Of a stretch of DNA of 64,000 nt, positions 28,320 through 41,400 are shown piece after piece. The DNA lies in NCBI GenBank assembly GCA_964035545.1, contig OZ037769.1:5144429-5208428 (forward strand). The letters run 5' to 3'. The notes under the pieces are model-generated. The model had not been told where the DNA came from. It did not search any database and saw only the letters and a program-made list of their open reading frames with translations. Made by a program: the position numbers and the translations under genes. The stretch is from Bugula neritina. Taxonomy: Eukaryota > Bryozoa > Gymnolaemata > Cheilostomatida > Bugulidae. How positions within the stretch are numbered: the first letter of the stretch is position 1; the number at the start of each line of letters is the position of its first letter.

Positions 28320-29937
28320 ACTGACTGGACATTTTCCTGTAGCAGGGTGGCTTAGGGTAGCATGCAGTTTTATGAAAAGGTTAACGCAATCAGATATGTG
28401 GGATAGTGCTGTGTCTGACCATGTCCAAAAAATGTTGTTAGAGACATTAGATAGAGTTGCAAAATCTGATCCTGTGAAAGGAAAGTGGCATGTGGCCAAT
28501 ACTGATACAGGCACTGTATGGTGTGATGCAAGCAGTTTGGCAATAGGGGTGTCTGTGCAAATAGATGGCCAGATAGTGGAGGATGCTTCGTGGATGAGAA
28601 AACCCGATGATTGCACCCACATCAATGTAGCAGAGTTAGAAGCTGTTAATGGCTGTTCATGCCATTAAAAGTTAATGGCATGAATGAGATGATTGTGAAA
28701 CGTAGGTTAGGTGTTATAGCAGAACTGATAGAAGAGTACAAGCTGTCATTAAAAATACATTTAGTGAAATCAGCTGAGAATTGGGCAGATGCTCTGACAC
28801 GAGTGAGTTCAGCATGGCTTAGTAAGCGAATAACCTGTGCAAGTGTAGGTGTGGCAACTCCTGATGTAGCTGACCTGAAGGATGAAATAGCCAAGCTGCA
28901 TGGAATGCATCATTTGGGCAATGAAAGAACATTTTATTTAGCTAAATGTAAATTCGGAGGAGGCATAGACAAGGAGTTAGTTGAAAGAGTAGTTAAAGAA
29001 TGTGCTGTGTGTAGGAGCATTGACCCTTCTCCAGTGCAGTGGGAAAGAGGAGTTCTGGAGGTCAATGAGAATTGGTATAGGCTGGCAATGAATGTGAGTC
29101 ATTATAATTGTGTACCATACTTGACTTATCGACTGTGGTCCAAGTAGATTCGCTGTGTGGATAAAGTTGCAGAATGAGACTGCTGACTCTGTGGTAAATC
29201 AGCTACTAAAGGTGTTTCAGCAGCGTGGTCCACTGACAGAGTTACTGTCAGACAACGGACCGTGTTTCAGAAGTGACAGATTGGAACAGCTACTTAGGCA
29301 GTGGGATGTACAGCACATATTTAGCTGTGCTTATAGAGCATCTGGGAAAGGTGTCATAGAGTGCAATCACAGGACTATAAAAAGAATGGCAGCTCGAACT
29401 AGATCTTCAATAGAAAATACGGTAATTTGGTACAACAACACCCCAAATAGTAACAATGTAGTACCCTCACAAAGTTTATACAGCTATGATGTAAAGCTGC
29501 CTAAAGTATCACCATCAACAATAGGCAAGCCCACAGACATTACAAAAAACCCCTACAATGTAGGAGACAAAGTTTATGTAAAATCTGTGAATTCTAAATG
29601 CACAACTGCATGGCCACAGGGCATGATTACCAGGGTTGTGTCGAACACTGCGGTGATGGTAGATGGTATGACACGACATATAAGTGATGTCCGACTGGCT
29701 AATACAGGGAACAGGGAAAGTGGTGACATTTCGTCCAGTACAAAACAGCAACCTCAGGTACATGGAGACATTGAAATTAACCTGAGGTCAGATAATGCTG
29801 ATGAGGATGCAGATGCAAATAGAGTTGTGGATGGTGAAAATGTTGAGGAAGGTGAAAGTGTAGACGAAGTGATTGACCGACCAGTGAGAGATAGACGGCC
29901 ACCTAGGTGGTTAGCAGACTTTTATGTAGATGACTAA
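28300..29937 (+). pseudogene. RNase H and integrase remnants (3' part of pol)
   Basis: Three pieces in different frames. The first (to 28668) has WCDASSLAIGVSVQ and INVAELEAV of RNase H, then breaks where sequence appears deleted. The second (28659-29147) has an integrase HHCC head (HGMHHLG...CAVCRSI). Its first catalytic position reads MNVSH, where related enzymes have Asp. A frameshift near 29128 leads to the third piece (29155-29937), with SDNGPCFRSD, a KGVIECNHR glutamate, and a C-terminal ADFYVDD tail. Not functional. Confidence 0.75.
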
Positions 29938-29995
29938 ACGTTTTTCTTTTTTGTTTTATTATATATCTGTTTGATCTGATAAGATCAGGGGGAAA

Positions 29996-30200
29996 TGTAA
30001 TGTGCATGACATTGCATCATGCAGTTGTGTAACTGTTTTGTAAATATTATTGTAGTTGTGTGGTTTTCCTTTATGTCCTAAATCCCCTTTATCTTTGTGG
30101 TTTATATATATGTTGTCTGTCTTAGAAATGTGTTTGTAGTGATTAGTTGTGCTTTCCAAATAAAGATATTTCAGTAAACTTTAAGTATAATACTATTACA
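29996..30200 (+). repeat. 3' LTR of the CDC45-proximal element
   Basis: Differs from the 5' LTR by two A/G changes seen (TATTATAGTTG against TATTGTAGTTG, and CAGTGAAC against CAGTAAAC). Preceded by the purine tract AGGGGGAAA. Confidence 0.9.
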
Positions 30201-30429
30201 GTACCCAATTTGTAACCAACCGTTGGTATAATCAACTGTGTAATATCAAACTGTTGGTGAGTTGATAATTTTTGTTTATTGGTTGTTATTTCGACTTCAA
30301 ATGAAACCCACACATCTTCATTTTTGCAGGTCTCGTGGTGCTTTATTCTACAAATTATAATACAGACTAACCTGTGCTGATAAAACAAACGTTGCACTTG
30401 CTATAAGTTTCAAGAAATTAGCTTCCATT

Positions 30430-32460
30430 ATGGTGTTTACCAAAGACTTTGTCAGGGACTTCTATAAAGTTATCCAAAAAGATGTATGTATCAATAAAAC
30501 GTTATTTTATATGTTATGACTCATCTGTTGTAAAACATATTCTATGTTAAATAACATTTCATGCTTCGCATTATGAGATCTTGTTTCATTATAATGTTAC
30601 CTAGTGTGTGCCATGATGGTTAGTATGTTGTAGTAGTTGGATATTATATATCAATTTTTTGTATTTTAAAAAATATTTATACAAGAAACACATTAAATTA
30701 AGCCAAATTTTTGTTCGGACAATTTTCAAAGTAAAATCAATTTGATCAAATTTTACTCCAAAAAGTTTTCAGTTTGAATTTTTCGTAATAAAATTAATAT
30801 TCAATCATGAAAATTTTAACTTGATTTCTTATTAGATATGTATTCATTATATTTGTATTATTTTATCTATTGTATGCATTTGTGTCTTTATAGAGAGTAT
30901 TAGTCCTAGTGAATCATGATGTAGATGCAATATGTGCTGCCAAAATAATACAGGTGAGGCATCATGTTTTTATTAGGTTCATCTTATGCTCACTCTGTAG
31001 CGCTGTATTCTAGCACTACACTGAGTACTAGTACTCGTACATTGGCTGGGAACTAATACTAAGCTGCTCTCAGTTATACCTAAATGGGCCATTTTACGTA
31101 ATTTAGTACACACTGGAAATCTCTAGTGTTTAGCTATTTTTCACAATTTAGCTGCTAATGAACATGGGTTTTGCCTAAAACTAGTAAAAATATCAATAAA
31201 TACACCTAAATAATCAAGGCTCTTCTTAATTTTGCTTGATTTCCTATGTTTTTCCTATTTATTTAGCTAATTCTGATTGCCGAGCGTTACGGTTATTTCG
31301 TAACAGTCCGCAATCAGAATTAGCTAAATAAATAGGAAAAACATGGGAAATCAAGGTTCTTCTTAAAATTAAGAAGAACCTTGATTATTTAGGTGTATTT
31401 ATTGATATTTTACTAGTTTTGGGCAAAAACCCATGTTCATTAGCAGCTAAATTGTGAAAAATAGCTAATAACTGGAGATTTCCAGTGTGTACTAAATTAA
31501 GTAAAAAGACCCAGATCAAGTGCCTGCTATGCCGCTCATATATTTACTACAGTTTACCACTTGATAAATGTGTTCATCCAAAGCCATAAGAATCTTGTTG
31601 TACTAGTGGCATAACACATTAACGAAACAGAATAATGATAATTTATATATTAGAAGCATCACAATCTTACCAAAGATGCCGAAAACAAATGTTGAAATAC
31701 TTATACTGGCAAGACTAAATATCGCCCAGCACCACTGGCAGTCGTTACCAACTCAATAATATTGTATACTACCAGTATTAGATGCCTAGCCAATGAAGAT
31801 CAACATATTTGTCAGATTTTAAATATTGCGTACGATTTTTAGCCACTAAAATATTTTGCCCGTTTCTGAATTTTTGCAATGCCATATCTGCGAAGAGTTG
31901 TATACATCAGTATGGAAACGTCTTATTGGTTTTAAGTCTGCATGGTTTAGTAGCTAATATATATATTAATCAAAGAAAGATTTTCCTGTAACTTTTTATG
32001 ACTCTCGGTCTATAAAAATATCCTCATACCTTTTTTAAAATATTGTTTTATATAATGCCGGATTATACTAAATGAATACATTCAAGTGTTCAAATGCTTT
32101 GAAGTAGTGATCTGATTTGTAAGTATATAATTGATGTAAGTTTTTCGTTAGATTTAATTCTTTTATAGTATAGCATAACATTGCCTGCTGGTTTCTCGAG
32201 AGTTTATTCAGTGCGGATGTATGACTTGTTTGCAGTGCCTGTTTACATGGGACAATGTAGTACACTCTATAGTGCCAGTGGATGGGAAGGAAGAAATAGA
32301 AGCTGCGTACATGGAGCATGTAGAAGGGGTCAGCAATCTCTACTATGTTATATGTTATATATTATATAATATGAGTATATCTATCTTATTGTATGCAGTA
32401 TACTATATATACTATTATATACTATATCTATGCTATTAGTCTATTATATATCATTATGTG

Positions 32461-32498
<38 letters not shown>

Positions 32499-35400
32499 TA
32501 TTTTATGCAGTATACTATATCTATGCTATTATAATATATAATAGTATATTATCTATACTAATGTATGTAATGCAGAGTTTTTGTTATGGACTCCCTTTAA
32601 GTATAGATGTGCCTTCATCGTCCAGTGTTAGTTAAATTTGTTTTAAATGGGTTTCTTAATAAATATGGCTCCATTATTCTTTTGTATAAGTTGATAATTT
32701 AGAATTTCCAGTTCGCAATGTTTGCTCTTTTTGCTTTAGCTATTTATTGAAAGATAAAAAGTTTTGCCGATTCGATTTTAACCTATTGTGTTTTTGATGT
32801 TCATCTTTTACCTGCTGAAGTTTGCAAAATATAATCAAAATGTATGTGTGGATTCATAAGTAAAGTTAATAATTTATTCTACCTTTGTAGGTGAAGTATG
32901 TGCTCTTTCTAAACTGTGGGGGCTGTCTAGACTTGGTAGATATACTACAGCCAGATCCTGAAATAGTCTTCTTCATACTAGACAGGTAAGTTAACATCCT
33001 GGTATATGTATTATACTGTGTATATTACTATATATTACTATACACTAGTATATGCATTATACTGTGTATATTACTATATGTTACTATACACTAGTATATG
33101 TATTATACCGTGTATATTACTATATATTACTATACACTAGTATATGCATTATACTGTGTATATTACTATATATTACTATACACTAGTATATGCATTATAC
33201 TGTGTATATTACTATATGTTACTATACACTAGTATATGTATTATACCGTGTATATTACTATATATTACTATACACTAGTATATGTATTATACTGTGTATA
33301 TTACTATATATTACTATACACTAGTATATGTATTATACTGTGTATATTACTATATATTACTATACACTAGTATATGTATTATACTGTGTATATTACTATA
33401 TGTTACTATACACTAGTATATGTATTGTACTGTGTATATTACTATATGTTACTATACTCTAGTATATGTATTATACTGTGTATATTACTATATGTTACTA
33501 TACACTAGTATATGTATTATACTGTGTATATTACTATATGTTACTATACACTAGTATATGTATTATACTGTGTATATTACTATATGTTACTATACACTAG
33601 TATATGCATTATACTGTGTATATTACTATATGTTACTATACACTAGTATATGTATTATACTGTGTATATTACTATATGTTACTATACGCTAGTATATGTA
33701 TTGTACTGTGTATATTACTATATATTACTATACGCTAGTATATGCATTATACTGTGTATATTACTATATGTTACTATACACTAGTATATGTATTGTACTG
33801 TGTATATTACTATATATTACTATACACTAGTATATTATGTATTATACTGTGTATATTTAATAAATTCATATTAATGAAAGGCACTTGTAGCAGTGAATGA
33901 AAATGCTTGCTGCTGGTGTGAATTCTTTTAATTGAAAATGCTGTCAATACGAACCTATTTCCTTCATTTACTCGAAATTTCACTTAGCTAATAAAATCAT
34001 TCTGTAATACCAAGATAATGTCACATTTAGCTGAAACTAACTTGGTCATTTTACTTAATTTAGTACACACTGCATATCTCTAGTTTTTAGCTATTTTTTA
34101 CAGTTAAGCTACTAATATATATAGTTTCTTGCACAAAACTGATAAAATAATGACAGCTAAATAAGCTAGGTTTTTTCTAATTTTGCTTGATTTCCTATGT
34201 TTTATCCTATTTTCTTAGTAACTTTGGTTGTTCGGGCTCGATGAAAAAAGCATTACGCCCTCACACTCAAATTACTAAATGCAAGAAACTATATGCATTA
34301 GTGGCTAAACTGTGAAACCGCTAAAAACTAGAGATACGCAGTGTGTACCAAATTAGGTAAAATGACACAACTCGTCTTTTTATGGGATTTTATCTGCAAT
34401 TCTACCTGCCATTTAGTAGGTTAATAGAATTCACGTTTGAGGCTGACAAATTGTGTATTATTGATATACTCAACGAGTTCTCCATTCACTCTGTTACTAT
34501 ACATAAATGTAGCCATCGACCTATCAGTGTAGAGAACATATACAATGCTGTGCAGACGAGAATAGTGTTACGACAAGAAGAAGTTGACCAAGATATACCT
34601 GACTATGAAGATGTGTTCAGAGATGATGAGGTAAACTTCAACAACATTCTAGTGTATATTCATATACTAATATCTCTCTCCTAGTAATAGTGTCTTTCTC
34701 CTTATAATAGTATCACTATACTTGTACTACTTTCTCTTAGTATTAGTATCACTATACTTGTACTACTATGACTATCACTATACTTATACTAGTATCACTC
34801 TACTTATACTAGTATCACTATACTTGTACTGATGAATGTCGTAATACTACTCTATATCTATGTTAACAATATTCTACTCCTTTGTGCTAGCAATATTTTT
34901 GTGTTTTGTTTCGATATTGACAGAGCATAATTGTACTAGTCATAACTTTTACTCGTGTCAGTGACTGTGATTTACTTGTGTTACTCAACAGTCTGAATCT
35001 GAGGGAGATGACTCCGATATCGATGAAGATAGCAGGAAAAGACAGAGATTTGATGCCAAGTATTTGGAAAAACGCCAAGAAAAGCGGGCCTGGAATGATA
35101 ATAGGTACAGTGTTTCTTATTGGATGCATATGTTGGTTTTTATTCTTCGGGCAAGTCTAATACAATGTCAGTATTTTGAAGTGCATCTTTTACTTTGTCA
35201 TGTTAATTGTGAAAACATTCTTTTGTATCTTAATGACTTTCAATTCTATTTACGATGCAATTAACAGGAAATGGAGCAATTGTAATAAAATACCTTTTAT
35301 ACATTTTTATAAATTAAACCTGATACCAAATTCTACCATAATCTACTATCTTCTAAACTGCATCCACTTCAACAGCATATTTCTATATATAAATATTTTA

Positions 35401-38400
35401 CGGTCTTGTATTTTGGCAGAATTGAAGTACTTAGTAAATACATGTCCACCTGTCACACGGGTGCCTCGTCGGCCCTCACTATGTATACTATAGCTTTCAC
35501 CATGAGCGAGGATACAGTAGAGATGCTATGGTATGAAACCACCATTATTATAATAATCATTAGGCTGTTGTGTAGTTGGTTGTAAGAATTTACTTTATTA
35601 CTGAACAGAGTTTACGATGCCAACTACTTTTTTTAGTTTGTACTAGCAATTCTGTAATCTTTGTTTTGTCACTGCAAATGATTTTCAGCTCAATTCTGAA
35701 CTAACTACTGGGTTGTAGACACTAGTTTGATCAATGCTCTGGTTTTAGTGTGTAGAATATTCATGGTGTTATAATAGTTATTATTAATTGTCATTGGTAG
35801 CAATTAGAATAGCTATGTTGAAGTATAGTTAATTAAACAAAGCTGATTAATGGGATTATCATAATTAGGTTAAAATAATTATTAATAATCATAATGCGTA
35901 ATTTAAGTTACTTGACTGGAATGAATAGTGGCATTATTATAACTACTAATTAATGCTAAAATACCTCACAAATGATATTTTGTTGAAAGGTGGTCTTTTA
36001 ATGGCATATTATTTTGGAGATGTAGCGAAATAGCGAGTATATAGTATCACCATACCAGGTTTTACTTTACAGGTGGGCCATTATAGGTGTTACGTCACAG
36101 TTTATTTTCACCCGAGTTGATCACGACCATTACTTTGATAATGTGGTGGCTCTTCAAGACCACGTCAGTAGAGTCTCCAAAAGGTCTATATATATAGTTA
36201 CGGTAGTTTTATTACTCTTGATAGTGATGCTAATATTATTGGTGCTAGTCTTGGTACACACCCATTTTAAATAATTATTGTTATTACTCTGCCCATGTAT
36301 ACGTTTAATTTAGATGAAATATTTTAATTACTTGTTACAGAATTGAAGGTTTGAACACAATTTATTGACTGACACTATTAAAATTGTGTCAAAATGGTGC
36401 ATGCCTATGCAGATTCTATCTGAGACTTGTTTCTTGTACTTTTTAACAATTGTAACTTGCTTAGAAGTTTTATTTTCATCCTAATTTCCTCAACTTCCCC
36501 GCTCTATTCCCTTTCTCGTTGTGCTGCAGGTACGACGACATTGATGTCGAGTACTCAATGAGTAGTTTGCGCTTGTCGTTCGAAAATGACATCATGGCCG
36601 ACCTGTATCGACATTGGAACCTGTACGACAGTCTCAGCCACTCCCTCTACACTGCTACACAGTTTAAAATATGGAGTCTCAAAGGAAAAAGCAGATTTCA
36701 CGAGTTTCTGGCTGTCATGGGGTGAGCGAGATTATTTTGTATGCGTGGCTGAAATCGGTTTCATATTGACCTGATTAGCAGCTGGATTAACAACCACTAG
36801 TTCTAGTTATATTCTATTATAGTTTTATGATGCAGTAATGCATGTTCAGAGTTGTTTTTTCATTGTTGCGTTAAATTAGAACTATATATTATATTATAAA
36901 AGAACTCACACGAAATTTCCCTGTGAGAAATTCTGATGGAAAGGGTTTTTGTTGAAGCGGGCTAAGGACTTATTCATATGAGGCACAGGAGTAATTATGA
37001 CTGGATGCTCTTCCTACCATCACCTATGGCTTTTGTCCGAGCTCGAACCAATAACCTCGTGTTTACTAGGCAACCGCTCTAACCCCTAGACAACGGCTGC
37101 CCCTTAAATTAGAATTATATTATACACACCAATAAAAAAGCCCTTCTTAAGCATATCTTCCTTATGGACAACTATCAGTTTTTACTTTTAATATAACCAG
37201 TTCTCTGCGACTTGTAGGTTGCCATTGACGCAATGTAAACAAAAGTTCAGTAGTATGGAGCCGGCGTTACGTAATAACTTGAAGTCACTCATTGGAGATC
37301 ACAGTGATAAATTCAACTTGGACCAGAACAACATATTTATACCGACGTTTGTTGCGAGTATGGGGTATAGAAGTAAGATCTCCGCTGTAGACTGTGCTCT
37401 AGTGTGCGCTGCCATGTTGGAGAATTGTGTAAGTTCACACATTTATATGTACTTTTGAATTTATTTCGAAGTCATATAGTGCCTGTCATTGTTTCAATTA
37501 GAATAGAGTTACGTTATATATTCTGCAATCAATAAAGATTGGAAAAATGTAATAAATACATTTACAGTATATTTATGCCTTAAACAATTGCCCCATGAAA
37601 TAGGTTATTTGTGGAACTAATTTATATTTATATAGAATGTATGTTGAAATTGAAAAATGTATTTATGCTTTAATAATGTACCCGGTAAACAGTTTCCCCA
37701 TGGAATATGTTATCTGATACTAATTTCCTTATAAATTGAGTAACTATACACCTGTCAGGTAATATAACAAGTTATTATTGGTTGTAAGGTGGTTGTCTTT
37801 CATTGATAGTGACATTGTTTTACATTTGCTCATGGATACTTGCTTAATACAGTGTATTGAAATAGTTTTACTATCACAGCTATAAAATCTGTTGATGAAT
37901 CATAAGGCGATACTGAGTAAATTTAGGAGTTGTTTACTATTGATTGATCATCTCCATCAATAATGGTACTGCCAACTTTTCATCATATTTTTGTATAATT
38001 TTAGTGTGAAATAGACACCATGGAAAAGTTTCACCGAGCTTCTGATGTACTAAACAGGTGAGACTATTTTAGTTATTGAATGTTTGGGATATTTGTTATA
38101 TAGGCCTACGTATAATACCAACCAATACTTTAGTATTGCTCGAGATGCAAAATTTGAAAGTTAATCTTTTTTAAAACCTCTATTCAAAATATGTTCAATT
38201 GTAGAAGTTTTTTGTATTTAAGTTGTTTTTTGACTTGTTCAGGGAATGTTGGGTTACTTTTCTAATATATGAGAATGGCTGCTTTTGTATAGTTTCAAAT
38301 GTCTGTAATGCATGCCTTCGTGTATGGAATGCGTCTTTATAATATTGTCTTACTGCCACCTCTTGACATAGTTTTGACTTGACTTACCAAATCTAGTAAA

Positions 38401-41400
38401 ATAGACTGTGAGAAGACTTAATATCCTCTTCTAATATTGTTATACTTTATTTTTTAGTAGCATGTTTTTACAATAGTGTAGGGAGCAGCTGTGGTCTAGG
38501 GGTTCGAGTGTTTGCCCAATAAGCACGGAGCCATGAACCTTAGTAAAGGCTATTAGTGATGATAGGAAGAGCATACAGTCATAATTGCGTCCATGCTGCA
38601 TTTGAATAAGTCCTTAGACCGAATTAAAAAAACCCCTTCCATCAAGGGTTTTCTCACAGGGGTGGTGACTGTAGACTTGTGTGAGTGAGTTTTTATGTTC
38701 AAACGCCAGTGTATGCTATAATAGTAGCATATCGCTGTCTTCTTCAGGGGAGATCAGGCAGTATTTGACAGAGACGTGAGTCAGGCCATCAAACTCCAGT
38801 CTATCATCATGTCGCAGGTGCAGTTTCTGCTCAGCACTAACGCCATTACACCGGCTCACTACTTCCTCTACGCCATCATATCGGAGGTAATCTTCTTCAC
38901 GTTGAGATAGTTTACGTTTTATTGGTTTTTTCCTTTTATGGTGTTAGTTTTTTGATTGGAAATTGTTTTCTTTTCAAGATTACATGAACCTAGACTTTGT
39001 CTTATGCTAGTTTTTTCATCAAATATCATATAGTATCTTCAAATATATTTCAGGGCTCACCCGAATCTATATATTTTCGATCTCCAATTCTTCTAGAAAG
39101 ATTAGCTCACTTTACCCTGGAGGCTTTCATAGCTAGTGACGTACGTATTTGTAATGTCACCCATATTTGACGAGCTTGCATGTGTTTATAGTTGCTATCC
39201 ATGTTAGAACCACCAAAAATGACTTTTTCAGTGTGTTAAAGACTTGTTTTCTATTGTGGAATGCCCCTGGTTATATAATTGCATTACTATATCAAGTTAC
39301 GGATTGCACAGTTAAACCTGTTCTATCCATCATCGTTAACATACTTGCCTTATAGAAATGCAGTGCTAAACGTAAAGAGCTACCTCTGATTTTAATCTGC
39401 CCTCTCAGCTTGAAGTCGGGCAAATCCATAGTTGTGGGAATTCCTCCTATAGACACCATTAAAAGTGATAACTGTAGAAAGTAAGTAAAGCTTTCTACTT
39501 CTTGTAATGGTGAGTTACTAGAAATATGGCAGGTTTGGGGCAGTAAGATTTTAATAGGAATAGCTGTATACAGATTTCATCATGGCTGTTGTAACATGAA
39601 ACTCAAAGAACCATCTCGTGGTGAAAGAAATCTCAAAGCCCATTGTAATGTTCCAGTAATCTTTTTCTTTAACATTTCTTGATGTTAAGACGTATCTTGC
39701 TCATCTAAAAGGAGGTATTTTCTTGACTTGTTTATTTCTATAGTCTTTTTGTAGACCGCTGTTATGATTTATAGGTTCTATTATGTACCGCAAACATCAA
39801 CAACTGTATTTTTTCTCAACGATCATTTGAAGTAATATCATGGTATAGGCTACATTCTGGAATGCAAAAGGCTTACTAAATGTTAGTTTCACTCTCAATA
39901 TCTTCTAATGAACTCAGCTGACTGGGTCTATATATCTGTAACCTTGCCACAGTAAGCGTAAAGTGTCGTCAGAAACAATGGAATATTCGGATTAAAAGCA
40001 CAATTTTAGTTTTTTTGAATTATCTGTCAAGTGATTTCAGAAATTTTCACAGCAAGCAATTTAGCAAATCAGTAGGTTACAATACATGGTATTTGGAAGT
40101 TATTGACACCAGATGTGGTCATTTAGTCACTACTAAGTATGCTTGTGGCATCGACTCAACAAGTCTCTCAAAGTACTTGGGTGTAATGCTTTTTATCCAA
40201 ACATGTTTCAGGATTTTTTCAAATAGTCCGAAATTAGTAACAGATCATTTTAGCACTTGAAAATTTATGATTCCTGAAGATTATTAGAATTAATTTTGCT
40301 TTATTTCTCATGTTTTTTCTTAATTATTCAGCTACTTTTGGTTGCAGACCGTTACAGTATTTTCGTAATGGTCCGCACTCCTAATAAGCTAAACATATAA
40401 GATAAAACATGAGAAATCAAGCAAAATTAAGAAGAGCCCTAATTGTTTCGGTGTATTTATTGTTGCTTTATTAGTTTTGGGCAAAAAGCCATGTTCATTA
40501 CCATCTAAGTTGTGAAAAATAGCTAAAAAATGGAGATTTCAGTGTGTACTAAATTAAGTAAAATGACCCGCATGCAATTCTAAAACTGTGTTCAGTCATG
40601 GTCAAGTTGGTTGTGATATTTTAGTTTTAGATATTTAATACTAAATGTGTTGTGTAATTAGACAGTCCTGTTTTGAGTAGTTTTTACACGACCCAGTCTT
40701 TTGTTGATATTGCGTGCAGTAGACTAATTTCATTTGTTTTTGTAGCATTTTTGGGGAGGTGTTCAAACAAGTCCGAGAGAATGTTCAGTGTCGAACCAAT
40801 CACAACTCTTTTGACAGCCACGGTAAGTCATGATTTATAGTCTAGCCATTTGATATGCTGTGTACTGGGGAGAAAATGTGAGTTTGTTGCATTGAATGTC
40901 ACCAGTATCAACAGATGTTCTTCTGAATTGCAGCAGTTTGTGTCTCTAAGCTGAACCAGCAATTGAGATGAATGCCAGAAATTTAATTTTCAGTTCTGAA
41001 AATGTTGACTATATTGCATGAAATTTTCATATAAATTAACTGTTCTTTTATCATGAAACATTGGTTTGATCGGAAAATGATCAATGATACACAACATAAA
41101 AGTTAAAAAATTTCCAAATTTGTTTGCTTAAACTGCCAAAAAAACCCTGGTAGGTATAAAAATTTATTTTAACGAAAGGACTTTTTTGTATGGCATCTGT
41201 AACTTGCACTTACAACGGGCCTTGTCAAGAAATATGCTTGTTCCCTGCAAGTTTGCATCCCTCAAATGCTCAACTAATCGTTATGGATAGGTGTGTAACT
41301 ACTGTATTTGTAATATTGAAAAATATCACTCACAGTAATATTTGTAAGATTGAAAAAATATCACTCACAGTAGGTGCAATGTTGAATATGTAAGTGGAAA

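Larger units (their letters stand above)
26036..30200 (+). mobile_element. Degraded LTR retrotransposon upstream of CDC45
   Basis: A 4165-bp element with 205-bp LTRs (26036-26240 and 29996-30200) that differ at two positions seen, flanked by a perfect 5-bp duplication GTACC (26031-26035 and 30201-30205). The order Gag, PR, RT, RNase H, IN is that of Ty3/Gypsy-like elements, though the RT (SYIDDIIVDE) is divergent and the clade is uncertain. Pol is broken several times. The 3' LTR ends 229 bp before the CDC45 ATG, in the same orientation. Confidence 0.9.

Noticed and set aside
41190-41393. 67-codon open frame in CDC45 intron 15
   Set aside because: No domain, lies inside an intron fixed by the flanking exons, and its composition is intronic.
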